64,000 bases of DNA from Prorocentrum cordatum (GCA_963575745.1 CAUYUJ010001450.1:10001-74000), one strand, 5' to 3'; counted from the stretch's first letter, positions 46,221 through 58,190 are shown. The notes: a model not told the origin generated them from the letters alone. Numbers and translations are program-made.

Positions 46221-46529
46221 CTCGATTCTGGGAGCATGTCTCATACGAAACTGCCTTTTTTTCCAAGAATCGTATTGAAAATGGAGCTCGGTGTTTGGAG
46301 GATGTCTCAGGCGGAACTGACACGATCGAAGAATTGGGCTCAAATCCAGAATCCGACTTTGTTCTGCAATTTTTACGCTGAGCAAGCTGGAAAAAGCTGT
46401 GCATTTGGACCGTGACGTCGCGATCTGCGCGATCGATCGTCATGATGGTGAGGATGTCCTAAGGGAAACGGCCCAAAAAGAAACGCGGCTTCAATGAATC
46501 GCCTCTGAGCTTCCTCTGAGAAATGCATA
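46221..46529. other. unassigned sequence
   Basis: Nothing recognised. Confidence 0.4.
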
Positions 46530-46650
46530 ATATCTATGTATACACAGATATATACGTGTACACAGATATGTGTGCATGTGTGGACCGTTCAACCTCTCAA
46601 CCTCACGATCTCCATATTCTGGCGTCGATATACATACACATAAATATATC

Positions 46651-46682
<32 letters not shown>

Positions 46683-46735
46683 CATCTATACCTATACATC
46701 TACAGACATACGCACATACATCTTGGTATCATCAT
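46530..46735. repeat. AT-rich (TATACA/TA)n repeat
   Basis: TATATA and ATACAT repeats, an AT island in GC-rich DNA. Confidence 0.9.
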
Positions 46736-46794
46736 CCATAGATCGATAAGACAGGACACGCAAGGGACACACCACGGGGCAACCACGGTATACA

Positions 46795-47535
46795 CAGGCG
46801 ACAATCATGGGCCAACCACTGAACAACCACTGGAAAACTACCAGACACCCGCGGGACAACCACGAAACAATTGCGAGACAACCGCGAGACAACTGCGGGA
46901 CAACCACAGGACAACCGCGGGACGATCACGAAAGAACCACGGGACAACCGCGTGACACTTACGGAATATGCGCAGATCGACCTCTCAATCAATATATCGA
47001 TCGGTGTCAGTATCTATCGGTATTACTATCAATTGAACTCGCTACGGCCATATCGATCGGAATCACCGAACACTGGACAATCACGGGACCACGGAACAAC
47101 AGCAGGACAACCACGGGGCACGAACGGGACAACCACAGGACAACAACGAAACAACCATGGGACAATCACGGGACAACCACGGGGCAACCACGGGATAACA
47201 ACGGCACAGCCGCGGAACAGCCCCAGAACAACCACAGATCGACCACGGGACAAACCAAGGGGCAACCAGGGAGCAACCGCTGGACAACCACGGAACGACA
47301 ACGGTACAACCATAGGACAACAACGGAACAACCACCAGACAACTACATGACGGCCACGGGGCAACCAACATATAACCACCAGACAAGCACGAGATAACAA
47401 TAGAGCAAGCAGCCACGGGACAACCACGGGACAACCGCAAGACAACCACGGGACAACCACGGAACAATCACACACAACCGCGGGACACCCACGGGACAAC
47501 GACAGGACAACCGCGGCACAACCCCAGGCACGCCC
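46795..47535 (+). repeat. 11-bp GGGACAACCAC minisatellite
   Basis: Units GGGACAACCAC, GGGACAACCGC and AGGACAACCGC, mostly 11 bp apart, over about 740 bp, with a diverged centre near 46,960-47,080. Unrelated in sequence to CCAAGAnGGCC. Confidence 0.88.
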
Positions 47536-47930
47536 CCGCGCCTGGGGGCACGACTCATTTGGGCGCGACTTGCCCCTGGGGGGGCCCAAAAAACCGTCTT
47601 GAAACGTGTAGTGGTGCTTCTGGAGCTGGGTTGGAGCATCGGGAAGCTGAAAAGGCGGGAAGGCGGAATCCCACAAAAAAACATTGAAACCCAAAGAAAA
47701 CCAATGATGTTTGCTTCTCGTGGCCCTGTTGGGGGCTGTCAGGGAACCGTCTTGAAGCGTCGGGGGAGCGTTTTGGGCAGTCGAAGCCTTCGTCGAGCGC
47801 CTTGGCAACGTGTTGAACCATCAGGAGGCAATCACGACCGTGTGGGAGTGATTTGCTGGTGACTCGAAAGAGACTCGGGGCTCTCGGAACGCCTGTGGAG
47901 CACCTCTGGGCGCCAGGCCTCGTAAAAGGT
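47536..47930. other. unassigned; weak inverted 11-mer traces
   Basis: AACCGTCTTGAA boxes at 47,590 and 47,748 recall the 11-mer family in reverse. No gene. Confidence 0.4.
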
Positions 47931-47934
47931 GACA

Positions 47935-48745
47935 TATACATATATGTATATATGTGTGGACATGCATACATACATACCATTCATTCATTCATTCATTCAT
48001 ACGTACATGCTTGCACACATACATACATACATACAGACAGACAGACAGACATACAGACAGACAGACGGACAGACAGGCAGAAAGAAATACGTACGTACGT
48101 GCATACGTGCATACATACATACATGCATACATGCGTGCATACATACATACACATATGTATACATACATGCATACATACGTACTTATATACATTAATACAT
48201 ACATACATTCATGCACGCATGCATATACCCATCCATACATCAATCAATCGATACATACATACATCCATAAATACATACATACACGCGTTACATTACCTTA
48301 CGGTACAGCGCATTGCAAAACAATACATTGCATGATCTCATAATACAACACAGTACACTACGTCACACTACTTCGCATTACATTACATTGCATTACATTA
48401 CAGTACAGTACATGCATACATGCACATACACACATACTTACACATACATACATACATACATGCATACATACATGCATACATGCATACATACATGCATGCA
48501 TGCATACCTGCATAAATGAATGCAGACATACCTACATGCATACATCTATACATGAATGTCTATATATAGATACACAAATATATGTGTATATATACACTTG
48601 TATGTATATGTATGAGAGAATCTGATGAGTACTGGCATGTACCCTGGCAGATACAAATGTGCATACGTGCGTACATACATTTATATATATATGCATGCAT
48701 GCATGCATGCATGTATGCACACATACATACGTACACACCACTATA
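47935..48745. repeat. (CATA)n and related tetranucleotide arrays
   Basis: CATA, CAGA, CATG and CGTA units, with a TACATTACA-type stretch at 48,285-48,410. Confidence 0.95.
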
Positions 48746-49499
48746 TCATATCCGTGAATGCACAGAGGGACCGCACGCACAATAAAACAACGACGGCCTC
48801 GACAACGCCGAAGAGGAGGGGGACAGAGGGAGAAGGCACGGAAAAAGAGGAGGGGAAGGAAGAGGAGAGGAAGAACAGGGACGGGGACAGGGACGGGCCG
48901 CGAACTCGCCATTGCAAAATGCGATGAGCTCTACCTTGGCAAGGAACGTTGGCAAGCCTTGTCGCGGACCTGGCTTTCGCTGTCTGTGGATGGCCACTAT
49001 TGAAAAATGTCGCTGGCGATCGAGAGAAGGATGGCTGAGGCCCCTGATACAGTGATGGTAGCCGGCGGCGGTGAGGCCCACGCAGCTGCGGAGACATACA
49101 GAGTATAGGTAGAATCGAGTCGAGATCGTACATGCAGCAACATGGCTGTATGATGCACGCTCCCCCACCTCCTCGTCAAGCGCTCCGGGCCCCGACCTCT
49201 TCTGCTCAGCAACGTTCTATGGACCAGAGCTGCCTGTTTTGCGTAGCATCTGTACCCTCGTCTGCTCGTACAGATATGCAGAATGCCAGCGCGTCCGCCG
49301 ACGAATCCTGCAGAACTGCACGTTCCGCTGACCCTGACGGTAGTAATAGCAAAATCCGCCGACCCCTTGTGGGTCTCTAGGCGTGTGAGATAGTTCCCCC
49401 CCCTATAGTCCCCCCCCCGGGACCCCAAACCGGCGATTTGACCCCCCCCCCCGGGCCCGGGACGAGCGCCGCCGGGGCCCGGGACGAGCGCCGCCGGGG
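48746..49499. other. unassigned sequence
   Basis: Short protein-like stretches occur on both strands, but nothing is recognisable. A tandem GGGCCCGGGACGAGCGCCGCC duplication lies at about 49,456-49,498. Confidence 0.35.
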
Positions 49500-50070
49500 C
49501 TTTTCCGGGCCCCAGGAAGCCTCAAGACGGGCCAAGATGGCCCCAAGAGGCCTTCAAGACGGCCCACGGGAGCCCCGAGACGCCAAACGAGCGCTCCAAG
49601 ACGCCCAAGATGGCTCAAAGACGGGCTAAGAGGCCTCCAAGACGGCCCAAGAGGTCCCCAAGAGGCCCCAAGAGGCCTCCAAGATGCGTCCCACGAGGGT
49701 CCCTAGACGCAAAAATTGGCCCATTCCCTTCGTAAAACGTACATTTTTCACGAATTCGCTTTTTGGGCTTTCCGACGCTCCCAGACGGCCCAAGAGGCCC
49801 TAAATACCGCCCCAAGACGGTCCAAGCAGCCTCCAGGGAAGCTCCAAGGCAGCCCAAGAGAGCCCCAAGACAGCCCAAGAGGCGCCCAAGATTGCCCAAG
49901 AGGGCCCCGAAGACGGCCCCAAGAGCGCTCCAGGAGCGCTTCAAGTGGCCTCCAAGAGAGCTCAATATGGTCACAGACGGTCGAAGAGCGATCAAAGACA
50001 CCGACGATCGCCTCCAGACGGCCCAAGACGGCCCCAAGAGGCCCCAAGAGGCCTCCAAGATGCGTCCCAG
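49500..50070 (+). repeat. 11-bp array, block 12, with spacer box
   Basis: 11-mer units with a spacer at 49,708-49,785 (AAAATTGGCCCATTCCCTTC, TTTTTCACGAATTC, GGGCTTTCCGACGCTCCC), a diverged copy of the repeat that follows. Confidence 0.8.
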
Positions 50071-50699
50071 GAGGGCCCCTCGGCGCAAAAATTGGCCCGT
50101 TCCCTTCGTGAAACGTACATTTTTCACAAATTTGCCTTTTGGGCTTTCCGACGCTCCCAGACGGCCCTGGAGGCCTCCAATACAGCCCCAAGGTAGCCCA
50201 GAGGCGTTCGAGCCGGGGTCATCCGGGCTCCGGTGGATCCCAGCTCGAACGCCGCCGGGGGGAGCAAAGGGCCCGAAAACGAACCAAGAGCGCACCAAGG
50301 GGCCCCCGAGACGGTCAAGAAGGCCCCGAGTAGCCAAACCAGCGTTCGAACACGCCCAAGATGGTCCCAAGACTGCCCAAGAGACCCCCAGGAGGGCCCC
50401 TCGGCGCAAAAATTGGCCCGTTCCCTTCGTGAAACGTACATTTTTCACAAATTTGCCTTTTGGGCTTTCCGACGCTCCCAGACGGCCCTGGAGGCCTCCA
50501 ATACAGCCCCAAAGTAGCCCAGAGGCGTTCGAGCCGGGGTCATCCGCGCTCCGGTTGACCCCGGCTCGAACGCCGCCGGGGGGAGCAAAGGGCCCGAAAA
50601 CGAACCAAGAGCGCACCAAGGGGCCCCCGAGACGGTCAAGAAGGCCCCGAGTAGCCAAACCAGCGTTCGAACACGCCCAAGATGGCCCCAAGACTGCCC
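50071..50699 (+). repeat. 321-bp tandem duplication, two copies
   Basis: Copies 50,071-50,391 and 50,392-50,699 differ at only a handful of bases. Each holds AAAATTGGCCCGTTCCCTTC, an inverted repeat at the GGCGTTCGAGCC box, and 11-mers. The period is a multiple of three, so long frames stay open on both strands by chance. Confidence 0.92.
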
Positions 50700-51080
50700 T
50701 CCCCCTCGCCATCCTCCCCAACCTCACCCTCCTCATCCTCCTCAACCTGATCCTCGACCTCCTCATCCTCTTCAATCTCATCCTCCTCATCCTCCTCCTC
50801 CTCCCTCTGCTCCTCCTCCACCTCCGACTACTCCTCTTCCGTTCTTTTTTCCATGCGCTTTGCCATGCCTCTCAATCTTTTCTTCTGGCACTTGCCACTG
50901 CACTGTAACGCCTGGCAGCTACGAGCAGTGAAGGCGGAAACGCGGCGATAGCCGCCGGTACGAATCAAGGGGTCGGCGGATGTGGCGTGAGCCTGGAGAA
51001 TCTGTCCATATACGGGACGCGTTTGTGGGCCCCGCGCAGCGACGGAAACGTGTGCGAGTTAACAACGTTGGAGGGAACTC
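50700..51080. other. CTC-rich tract then unassigned
   Basis: Degenerate CCTCATCCTC repeats to 50,830. No gene. Confidence 0.5.
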
Positions 51081-51084
51081 TTCA

Positions 51085-51164
51085 CACGATCATCATCCAG
51101 CACATCACCACACCATCAGCATCAGCATCGTCATCATCGTCGCGATCATCATCATCATCATCAG

Positions 51165-51196
<32 letters not shown>

Positions 51197-51200
51197 GCAG

Positions 51201-51274
<74 letters not shown>

Positions 51275-51575
51275 GCATCATCATCACCATCATCATCATC
51301 AGCATCATCAGCAGCATCATCAGCATCATCACAATCATCATCAGCAGCAGCATCAGCATCATCATCAGCATCATAGCCATCACCATCACCATCACCATCA
51401 CCATCATCATAATAATCCTCCTCATTATCATCATCACCATCATCATCAGCATCATCATGATCAGCATCAGCATCATCATCATCAACAGCAGCAACAGCAG
51501 CAACAGCAGCAGCATTACAATCACCACCAACACTATCACCACCACCCCAATCCACATAATCCGCCACCGCGACCC
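51085..51575. repeat. (ATC)n microsatellite
   Basis: ATC triplets with CAGC and CACC variants. Confidence 0.95.
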
Positions 51576-51589
51576 CTGGCACGTTGATG

Positions 51590-51777
51590 CGTGCTAGAAA
51601 GCCAAGTGCTGTCTGGTATAGTTTGTAATATTTGAAGGCACCCCCCCTCTAATCGCACTTCGCCGCATGCACCGACACCCCCTCTCGAGGCCAGAACCCC
51701 TCGCAAAATACCACCGACTCAAACTCCTGAGGCCACGACCCCTCGTAAAACACAACGACTTCGCGCTCACGAAGCCA
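51590..51777 (+). repeat. satellite D (~45-bp units), short block
   Basis: Units like TCGAGGCCAGAACCCCTCG followed by AAAATACCACCGAC lead straight into 11-mers. The same order occurs at 55,915-56,310. Confidence 0.65.
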
Positions 51778-52215
51778 AGATGCCTCAAGACGGCCCAAGA
51801 TTACTCCAAGAGGTTCCTCTGTGACCCCAAGACGGCCCAAGATGCCCTTCAGAAGGCCCAAGAGGCCTTCGAGACGTCCCAAGAAAGCCCCAAGAACCGT
51901 CTCCAGAGGGCCTCGAGGGGCAAATGAGGTCCGCCTTGTCGGGTTTCCGACATCCCAAGACGGCCCAACTGGCCCCCAAGAGAACCCCCAGGCGGCCTAA
52001 GAGGCCCAAAAGAGGGCCCAAAGACGGCCCCAAGGGGGCTCCAAAACTGCACAAGAGACGCCTGAGACGGCCCAAGGGCGCCCCAAGACGGCCCCAAGAA
52101 GGGCCCAAAGAGGGCCCCAACATGACCCAAGAGGGCCCCAAGGGGCAACAAGACTGCCTCACAGGAAGCCAAAACAACCACCAGACGGCCCGACCGAGTT
52201 CCATGAGGGCGCCTC
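51778..52215 (+). repeat. 11-bp array, block 13
   Basis: 11-mer units with a GTCGGGTTTCCGACATCCC spacer box near 51,938. Confidence 0.85.
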
Positions 52216-52249
52216 AGCTAGTGAAAACTAACAAGTGACACATGTGACG

Positions 52250-52377
52250 GCCGCCTTCTTCCTCCTCTTCATCCTCTGGCTCCTCCTCCTCCTCCTCCTC
52301 CTCCTCCTCCTCCACCGTCGCTTCCTCATCCTCCGCCTCCTCCTCTTCCTCATCCTCATCTTCCTTCACAGCATCCG

Positions 52378-52427
<50 letters not shown>

Positions 52428-53065
52428 GCATCAGCATCAGCATCAGCATCAGCATCATCATCATCATCCTCATCATCATCATCAGCATCATCATCAGCAT
52501 CATCAGCAACCTCATCAGCATCGTCAGCATCAGCATCAGCATCAGCATCAGCATCATCATGTTCATCCTCGTCATCAGCAGCAGCATCCTCATCATCATC
52601 AGCATCATCATCAGCAGCATCATCATCCGCATCAGTATGGTCCTCCTTCTCCTCATCATCATCCTCCCAAAACAACATATTGCATCATCAGCATCCATCA
52701 TCAGCATCATCAGCACCATCAGCATCATCATGAGCGTCATCATCAGCAACATCACAACCGCCATCATCAACATCATCATCATCGACAACCGCAGCAGCCG
52801 CATCATCATCAACAACATCATAATCATCATCGTCATCAGGATCATCGTCACCGCAACCATCATCATCACCACCATCATCATCATCACCATCAGCAGTATC
52901 ATCATCAGCATCAGCATTAGCATCATCATCACCCTGACGGTTTTGCCAAGCCTGGGGACACGAGGTTTATAGGTGACGGCCTCCCGCGCCCCCTCGAACA
53001 GTCGCCACCCAGAATGTTTGGCTGGCACGGCGGCGGAACTTGCAGCGGGAAGCTGGATTAGCATG
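52250..53065 (+). repeat. composite element M, copy 2: (CTC)n, (ATC)n, tail
   Basis: CTC triplets at 52,258-52,365 and ATC triplets at 52,378-52,930, then the tail with GCCACCCAGAATGTTTGGCT and GGCGGAACTTGC (to 53,060). Confidence 0.8.
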
Positions 53066-53394
53066 GCCACCATCAGCAGCCTCGATATCGTCACTACCCT
53101 CACCACCAGCATCACATGCAGCACCATGGTCAGCATCGTCGTCGTCACCGTCATCGCCATTGCACCCGTCGCAACCTCTGGCATCCTCATCGCAGTCATC
53201 GCAATCAACTTCATCGACATGAACATCCCTCTCCTCGTGATCCGCGTTCTCCTCATCCCACCTCCCACCCTCCTCCCACCAAACCCCACCCATCCTTACT
53301 TCTTATGATTAAGCACCCCCAAACCCCCACCTACCCGGCCGATAGCAGCCCCGCCGTCCTAACTGTGAAAAACGACACAAACTCATTTTTCTCT
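53066..53394. other. unassigned CAT/CGTC-rich sequence
   Basis: Degenerate triplets then unique sequence. No gene. Confidence 0.45.
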
Positions 53395-53590
53395 CGCGAC
53401 CATGTCGTCGAGTTGCGAAAAGTGTAACAGGAATGGGACGGAATGAACATCGCTCGGGTAGCCCTAAGCGGGAAGTCGCGTCCTACCTATCAAAAAACAA
53501 TACACGGTCAACGTTTTTCTCGACAACGTGGACTTTCTTGTCGTCGACGCTGCGAAAAGTGTAGCAGGAATGGGACTCAGCGCACCTCGC
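53395..53590. repeat. ~135-bp direct duplication
   Basis: TGCGAAAAGTGTAACAGGAA (53,413) recurs as TGCGAAAAGTGTAGCAGGAA (53,549), with TTTTTCTC also repeated. Confidence 0.6.
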
Positions 53591-54256
53591 GCGCGGACGC
53601 CTGGCCAGTTACAGAGCTGACAGGCACACCAAATCAATCTGAAATAATGAGGAGCGCTCGTCTGAAGTATCTTGACGCCTGAGATCGGTTTGCTACCAGC
53701 TGCGACCAAAAAACTACTTGCACTCTTTAATTTTTTGTGAGAGGCGTCAGTGGCGGAGGAGGAGGAGAAGGCCCACGCACCCATGCCGTTGCCTCTTTCG
53801 CTGCCGCCTCCTCCGCCTCGAGGAGGTGAGACATGTCTTGGGCCTCCAGAAGCCTCAAGCCTCGGGGGGGGCCCTGCAGCACCGCCACGGGGATCTCCTG
53901 CAGCTTCAGCACCAGACCGGCAAGGAGGATCCCTCCGCGAGGATTCCTCTTTCTGGGGCAGGAGGAGGAGGAGGAGGTCCAAAGTCTGGCTGCCCCTACC
54001 GGACCCGAAGGAACGGGAGGTGGAGGAGGAGGCGGAGAAGGGGAGGAGAAGGAGGAGGAGGAGGAGGAAGAGGAGGAGGACGAGGAGGAGGAAGAGGGGG
54101 AGGAACTCCGTGGAGCAGTCGCTCCCGTGACGCTGGAGCGCACGAATGCAACAAAAAATACTCCTGCGCACGGGCACCGTCTGTGGTGCTATGGGTGTGG
54201 GCGACGTCAGCGTCGGGCTGTGCAGTGGCACTCTCTCTCTCTCTCTCGCTGTACTG
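53591..54256. other. unassigned; (GGA)n at 54,018-54,105 and CT repeat at 54,232-54,247
   Basis: Long GC-rich frames lack coding character. Simple repeats are as stated. Confidence 0.5.
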
Positions 54257-54456
54257 TTCGGCGGCGAGCGAGGGGGGAAGTGAGAAGGAGAAGGCCTTCT
54301 CAGAAGGCGTCGGGGCTTCTGAGAAGGCCTCCGGCCTTCTGAAAGGTTTTCAGTGCTTTCGGGGAAGGCGTAGAAAACTTCTCAGAAGGCTGGGGGACTT
54401 TCAAGCCTTATGAGAAGGCACGCCCCTTCTCACTTCCCCCCGGGCTCGCCGCCGAA
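54257..54456. mobile_element. MITE-like element, family 7 (200 bp), palindrome-rich
   Basis: Begins TTCGGCGGCGAG and ends CTCGCCGCCGAA, with the inverted repeat running about 50 bp (GGGGGGAAGTGAGAAGG). The interior has repeated CTTCTCAGAAGG and AGAAGGCCTTCT palindromes. Confidence 0.8.
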
Positions 54457-55429
54457 TTGTGAGAGAGCGCGGTTCAAGTTCGCATGCTGTGGAAAATGTC
54501 CCAACACGAGGGGGTTTCCGGAACTAGGGGACCCACCACCCGCGAAAAAATCCAGAGGCGCCCTTCGAAACGGGGAGGGGCCTCCCCCCTCCAACCCGCC
54601 GCCAGCAGACGACAACGACGACGACGGCGACGACGACGCCGCCGCCACCGCCCCCGCCACCGATGACGCGTAGGACGGGCGGATCGGGCGGGCGGGAATA
54701 GCGGGCGGGTCAGACGGGCGGGCGGAACGGGCGGGCGGGCGGAATAGGCGATAGGCGGGGCGCCGTCGTCGTCGTCATTTGGCACAGGGATCGTTCGGCC
54801 ACAAGGGGACGACGCGCTAAGCGAACACGCTTGCTGCCGCGCACTTTTCGACCCTCCCACCAAGCCCTGCGACCTATTATTTTGCCCCGTCCGTCGTCCT
54901 CGCTGTCTATCGCGTGTCTTGGTCGTGTCGTCCTTGTTACTGATATTTGTCGCAGGCGCTGTCCACCAATGTGCAGGAAACGGGCCGCCTTCAGAGTCCA
55001 GAATCCTCCCTGCCTCGCCCCTCCCTCCTCCTCACTCCTCAACCTTGGTGTGGGTCTCCTCGCAGGTGCGGAGTGTCCCAGCCCAGGATATGAGCCCATG
55101 CAGCAGCCAGCCCAGTTGCAGGCTAGGGGCGATGCCCGCCTTGCGGGCTCAGACGCCTAGACCCATCCCCTCCTGCCCTTCTGTCGAGCGCGCGTCGTCA
55201 ATCTGCAACTTCCTCCTCCTGATCCCCCTTCATTGGCGGCTCGCACCAGGGGGTAGGGAAAGGGGGGGATGGCTTCTGAGAAGGAGGCTGCTGCTTGGGC
55301 CTTACATCCATAAGTTCGGTCCGCGCCTTCTGAGAAGCAGCCTCCTTTCCAAGAAGCCTTCCCTCCTCCCCCTAAACCCCTCTGCGCGTGGCCGACCTCC
55401 TCACTCCTCCATCGCCCCTCCTCCCCCGT
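54457..55429. other. unassigned GC-rich sequence with a hairpin
   Basis: CGACGACGACGCCGCCGCC triplets lie at 54,612-54,652. AAGGAGGCTGCT (55,281) and AGCAGCCTCCTT (55,338) can pair, with CTTCTGAGAAG motifs beside both arms. Confidence 0.45.
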
Positions 55430-55530
55430 CACCCCTCCTCCTCCTCCTCCTCCTCCTCCTCCTCCTCCTCCTCCTCCTCCTCCTCCTCCTCCTCCTCCTC
55501 CTCCTCCTCCTCCTCCTCCTCCTCCCTGCC
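55430..55530. repeat. (CTC)n microsatellite
   Basis: Pure triplets. Confidence 0.95.
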
Positions 55531-55914
55531 CAACCGCTCGTCTCGCCGCCCGAGGCCATGGCGGACCCAGCGGCTCCGCGGCGGCGCCCCGCAGCAACGC
55601 CGTCCTGATCGGCAAACCCGGGCCGGCTTCCTGTTGACGCCAGCTTGGGGAGTCTGGCCCGGGCCGGCCTGGGGAGCATGGCTCGGGAAGGGGCGGGCGG
55701 CGCCACGGAGCCCCCTCCCCCCCCCTTCCCATCCTTCCTCGCCTGCTTCATGTTCCCTCCGCCTCTTGGGGCCACCAGGCTGTAGGCCGAAGTTCCTGCT
55801 CCCTGGTGCAGCTTCAAGTATCCATTGTTAGAGTCCTGCGTTCTGCTTCCTGCTGTACACTGTTGAAGTCTGCGCGAGGGGGGGGAACCCCAAAAGAGCA
55901 ATTCACCACGCCCG
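55531..55914. other. unassigned GC-rich island
   Basis: It lies beside a CTC array like the psbV exons, and a minus frame (SAMASGGETSG) has good third-base GC, but no splice sites or family support it. Confidence 0.35.
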
Positions 55915-56310
55915 AATCGCGTTGCCTGGATTCCCGGGGGGCGTGGAACTCTTAAAAATGCATGAGTTTCGCGACCCCGAGGCCATCATCCCTAGAAAAT
56001 TATACAAGATTCGCGTCACCGAGGCCACAAACCCTTTTTAACTACAGAATTGTTGCGTCCCCGAGGCAACACACCCTCGTAAATTACACCATATTCCGTC
56101 CACGAGGCAACAAGTCCGAGTAAATCACACAACACTTGCTTCCCCGAAGCCATAAATCCCTTATAATTGACTCAATGATCACGTCCCCGAGGACACAAAC
56201 CCACGTAAAGTATACCATGATTGCGTCCCCGATGCTATAATCGGTTGTAAAGTATGCAATGTTCGCGTCCCCGAGGCCATAAACGTTCGCAATTACACCA
56301 GATTCGCATT
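55915..56310 (+). repeat. satellite D (~45-bp units), long block
   Basis: About eight units of the form CGTCCCCGAGGCCATAAACC plus CGTAAATTACACCA run into 11-mers. Confidence 0.8.
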
Positions 56311-56830
56311 GCCGAAGCCAAGAGTGCTCCAAGGCGCCCGAAGATGATTCCAAGACGGCCCAAGAGGGCCCCAAGAGGCCCAAGAGCGCCCCAAGAGGCC
56401 TCCCGAGTGAGCCCCAAGAGGTCAAAATGGCCTTCTCGCATGTTCGGCTTTCCGACGCTCCAAGAGGGCTCAAGAAGCTCCCAACACCGCCCCAAGACAG
56501 CCCAAGAGACCTCCAGGAGGTCCCCAAGACGGCCCAAGAGGGCTCCAAGATTGCCCAAGAAGCGCTCAAAACGGCCCAGGAGGACCCCAAGACGGTCCCA
56601 AGAGGGGCCCAAGCAGGGGATCACGAACCGAAAATACTATATTTGTACCCCGGAGAATCCCCAGGAGGCCTCTAGAAGCCGCCAAGACGCCCCAAGAGGC
56701 CCCAAGAGGCGCCCAAGACGCGCCCAAGAGGCCTCCAAGAGGCCCAAAAGATACCCCACGAGGCCCCAAGAGGCCGCCAAGAGGCGCCCAAAACGCCTCC
56801 AAGAAGTCCCCGAGAGGCTCCCAACGACAC
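56310..56830 (+). repeat. 11-bp array, block 14
   Basis: 11-mers with a CATGTTCGGCTTTCCGACGC spacer box near 56,438. Confidence 0.87.
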
Positions 56831-57096
56831 CCCAGCACATATACAACCTGCCTCAGACCCACAACCCAGGCACGGTGGCAAGATGGGCCGAAAGCCACCA
56901 GGATAACGTCAACGTCTCAATATGCGCTGATGATTCCTATCCGCCCCCGCATGATGTCCCCAGATGCGCCAAGGCAGCACCGAGAGGCACCGACGCGACT
57001 CTGATATATCCCATTATGATAGAGAGGGGGCCCGCGGCAGGGGGCGAATCCCTTACGGATATTTCCTTCCTTCCTTCCTCCCTGCCGCCTCGCCGC
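56831..57096. other. unassigned spacer
   Basis: GGCACGGTGGCAAGATGGGC box near 56,870, also seen near 17,430. Confidence 0.45.
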
Positions 57097-57227
57097 CCTC
57101 CACGCTCCGGCCCGGGACGCCTGCAACTCCTGCGCCAGGTCGGGCTCCGCCCGGGAGTAGTAGATCACGCCGAAAACGAAGCAGAGCAGCGCCACCAGCA
57201 GCGCCTGCGCCAGCGGGCGGATTCTCC
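57097..57227 (-). CDS. probable exon with a membrane-anchor helix, unknown gene
   Basis: A minus-strand exon candidate reads RIRPLAQALLVALLCFVFG, then VIYYSRAEPDLAQELQASRA. The 18-residue hydrophobic helix after basic residues fits a signal anchor (type II membrane protein). The acceptor is ATCCAG|GG and a GC donor follows AGG at 57,097. Third positions are mostly G or C, unlike the flanks. The family is not recognised. It probably belongs to a gene upstream of, and on the same strand as, psbV. Confidence 0.5.
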
Positions 57228-57699
57228 CTGGATCACCGCGGCAGGCTCGTGTCGTGACGACCCCGCGCTGGTTTCTGACACCGCGTGCATCGCTACGCCT
57301 CGAGCGATCGACGGTTTCTCGATCGCCGGATCGCTCGATATCGGCTGATTCTGGGCCCCTGGCGGCGTTCAGCCTTGAACGCCCGCGGCGGGGTCGCCGC
57401 CGCAGCAGTACGACACAAAAACCTACCGTATGCGTGTGAGGACCTCGCGGTGGCCAGCCTGGGTGGACGAGCAGGCCACACAGCTCCCGCCAGGGCCACC
57501 CGGCTGCATGTGGCTTCAGCAGAGGGCGGCCCTCCTCCAGGGTCTGGCGCCAGCCCCCGCGAGGGCGGAGGTCGGGGGGCGAGGGGGGAGCGAGTGCAGG
57601 CTCCCAGCTGATCTCGAGGGCTGCGCAGGCTTGCGACGGGCTGAGGGTCTCGGGGGCTCTGCCGGGAGGCCCCGTGGAGGCGCTGGGGGATCCCTCCAT
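57228..57699. other. unassigned GC-rich sequence
   Basis: CGATCG-rich palindromes near 57,303-57,340. No gene is supported. Confidence 0.4.
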
Positions 57700-58190
57700 G
57701 ATCCCCTTGGCCCGAGTGGGTTAGAGCGCTTCCTCTTCCATCTTCCTCATTCCCCTTCGGGGAGGGTTCACCTCTGTTCCATCTCAAAAACCATCCCGCC
57801 CCCAGGCGATCGGCAGCCAACCAGGACCAACGCCAGTACCCCACACTTTGGGGCAAAATCGTGGGTTATGCTCGTGGGCCCCGCGAGCACTTCATATGTT
57901 ATTTTGACCGGGACGGCGGGGGGGGGCCTCATATTGCCTGCTTTGTGCAAGGCCACCATCCCTGTCAAAAAACAATACAACATGCACTTCGCGGCTAAAT
58001 CTGGATCATGCGCGGCCACCCCGCGATCACTGTCCATTGGTTTTCAACAAGGACCGCGGCGGTGCTGACATATTGCCTGCTGTGCGCAGGCCCACCAGAC
58101 ACCATGATGGCCTCCCTGCCGCGATTGGACAAAGGTTTTCGACAAGGATGGTGGGGGCCGACATGGTTCCCGATGTGTGCTGTCACGTGC
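57700..58190 (+). repeat. composite element B, copy 1, and a local duplication
   Basis: GAGTGGGTTAGAGCGCTTCC, TTCCCCTTCGGGGAGGG and CCCAGGCGATCGGCAGCCAA boxes, then sequence shared with 59,815-60,170. Positions 57,928-58,180 duplicate ATATTGCCTGCT..GGCCCACCA and ATTGG..TTTTC.ACAAGGA. Confidence 0.65.

Noticed and set aside
49615-50908. Overlapping ~390- and ~380-codon frames on opposite strands
   Set aside because: They stay open because the 321-bp repeat is a multiple of three and lacks stops. There is no domain or codon signature.
55555-55610. MADPAAP.. (plus) or MASGGETSG.. (minus) as a start exon, possibly the missing first psbV exon
   Set aside because: It lacks a signal-peptide character and a clear donor, and competing frames on both strands are equally GC-rich.
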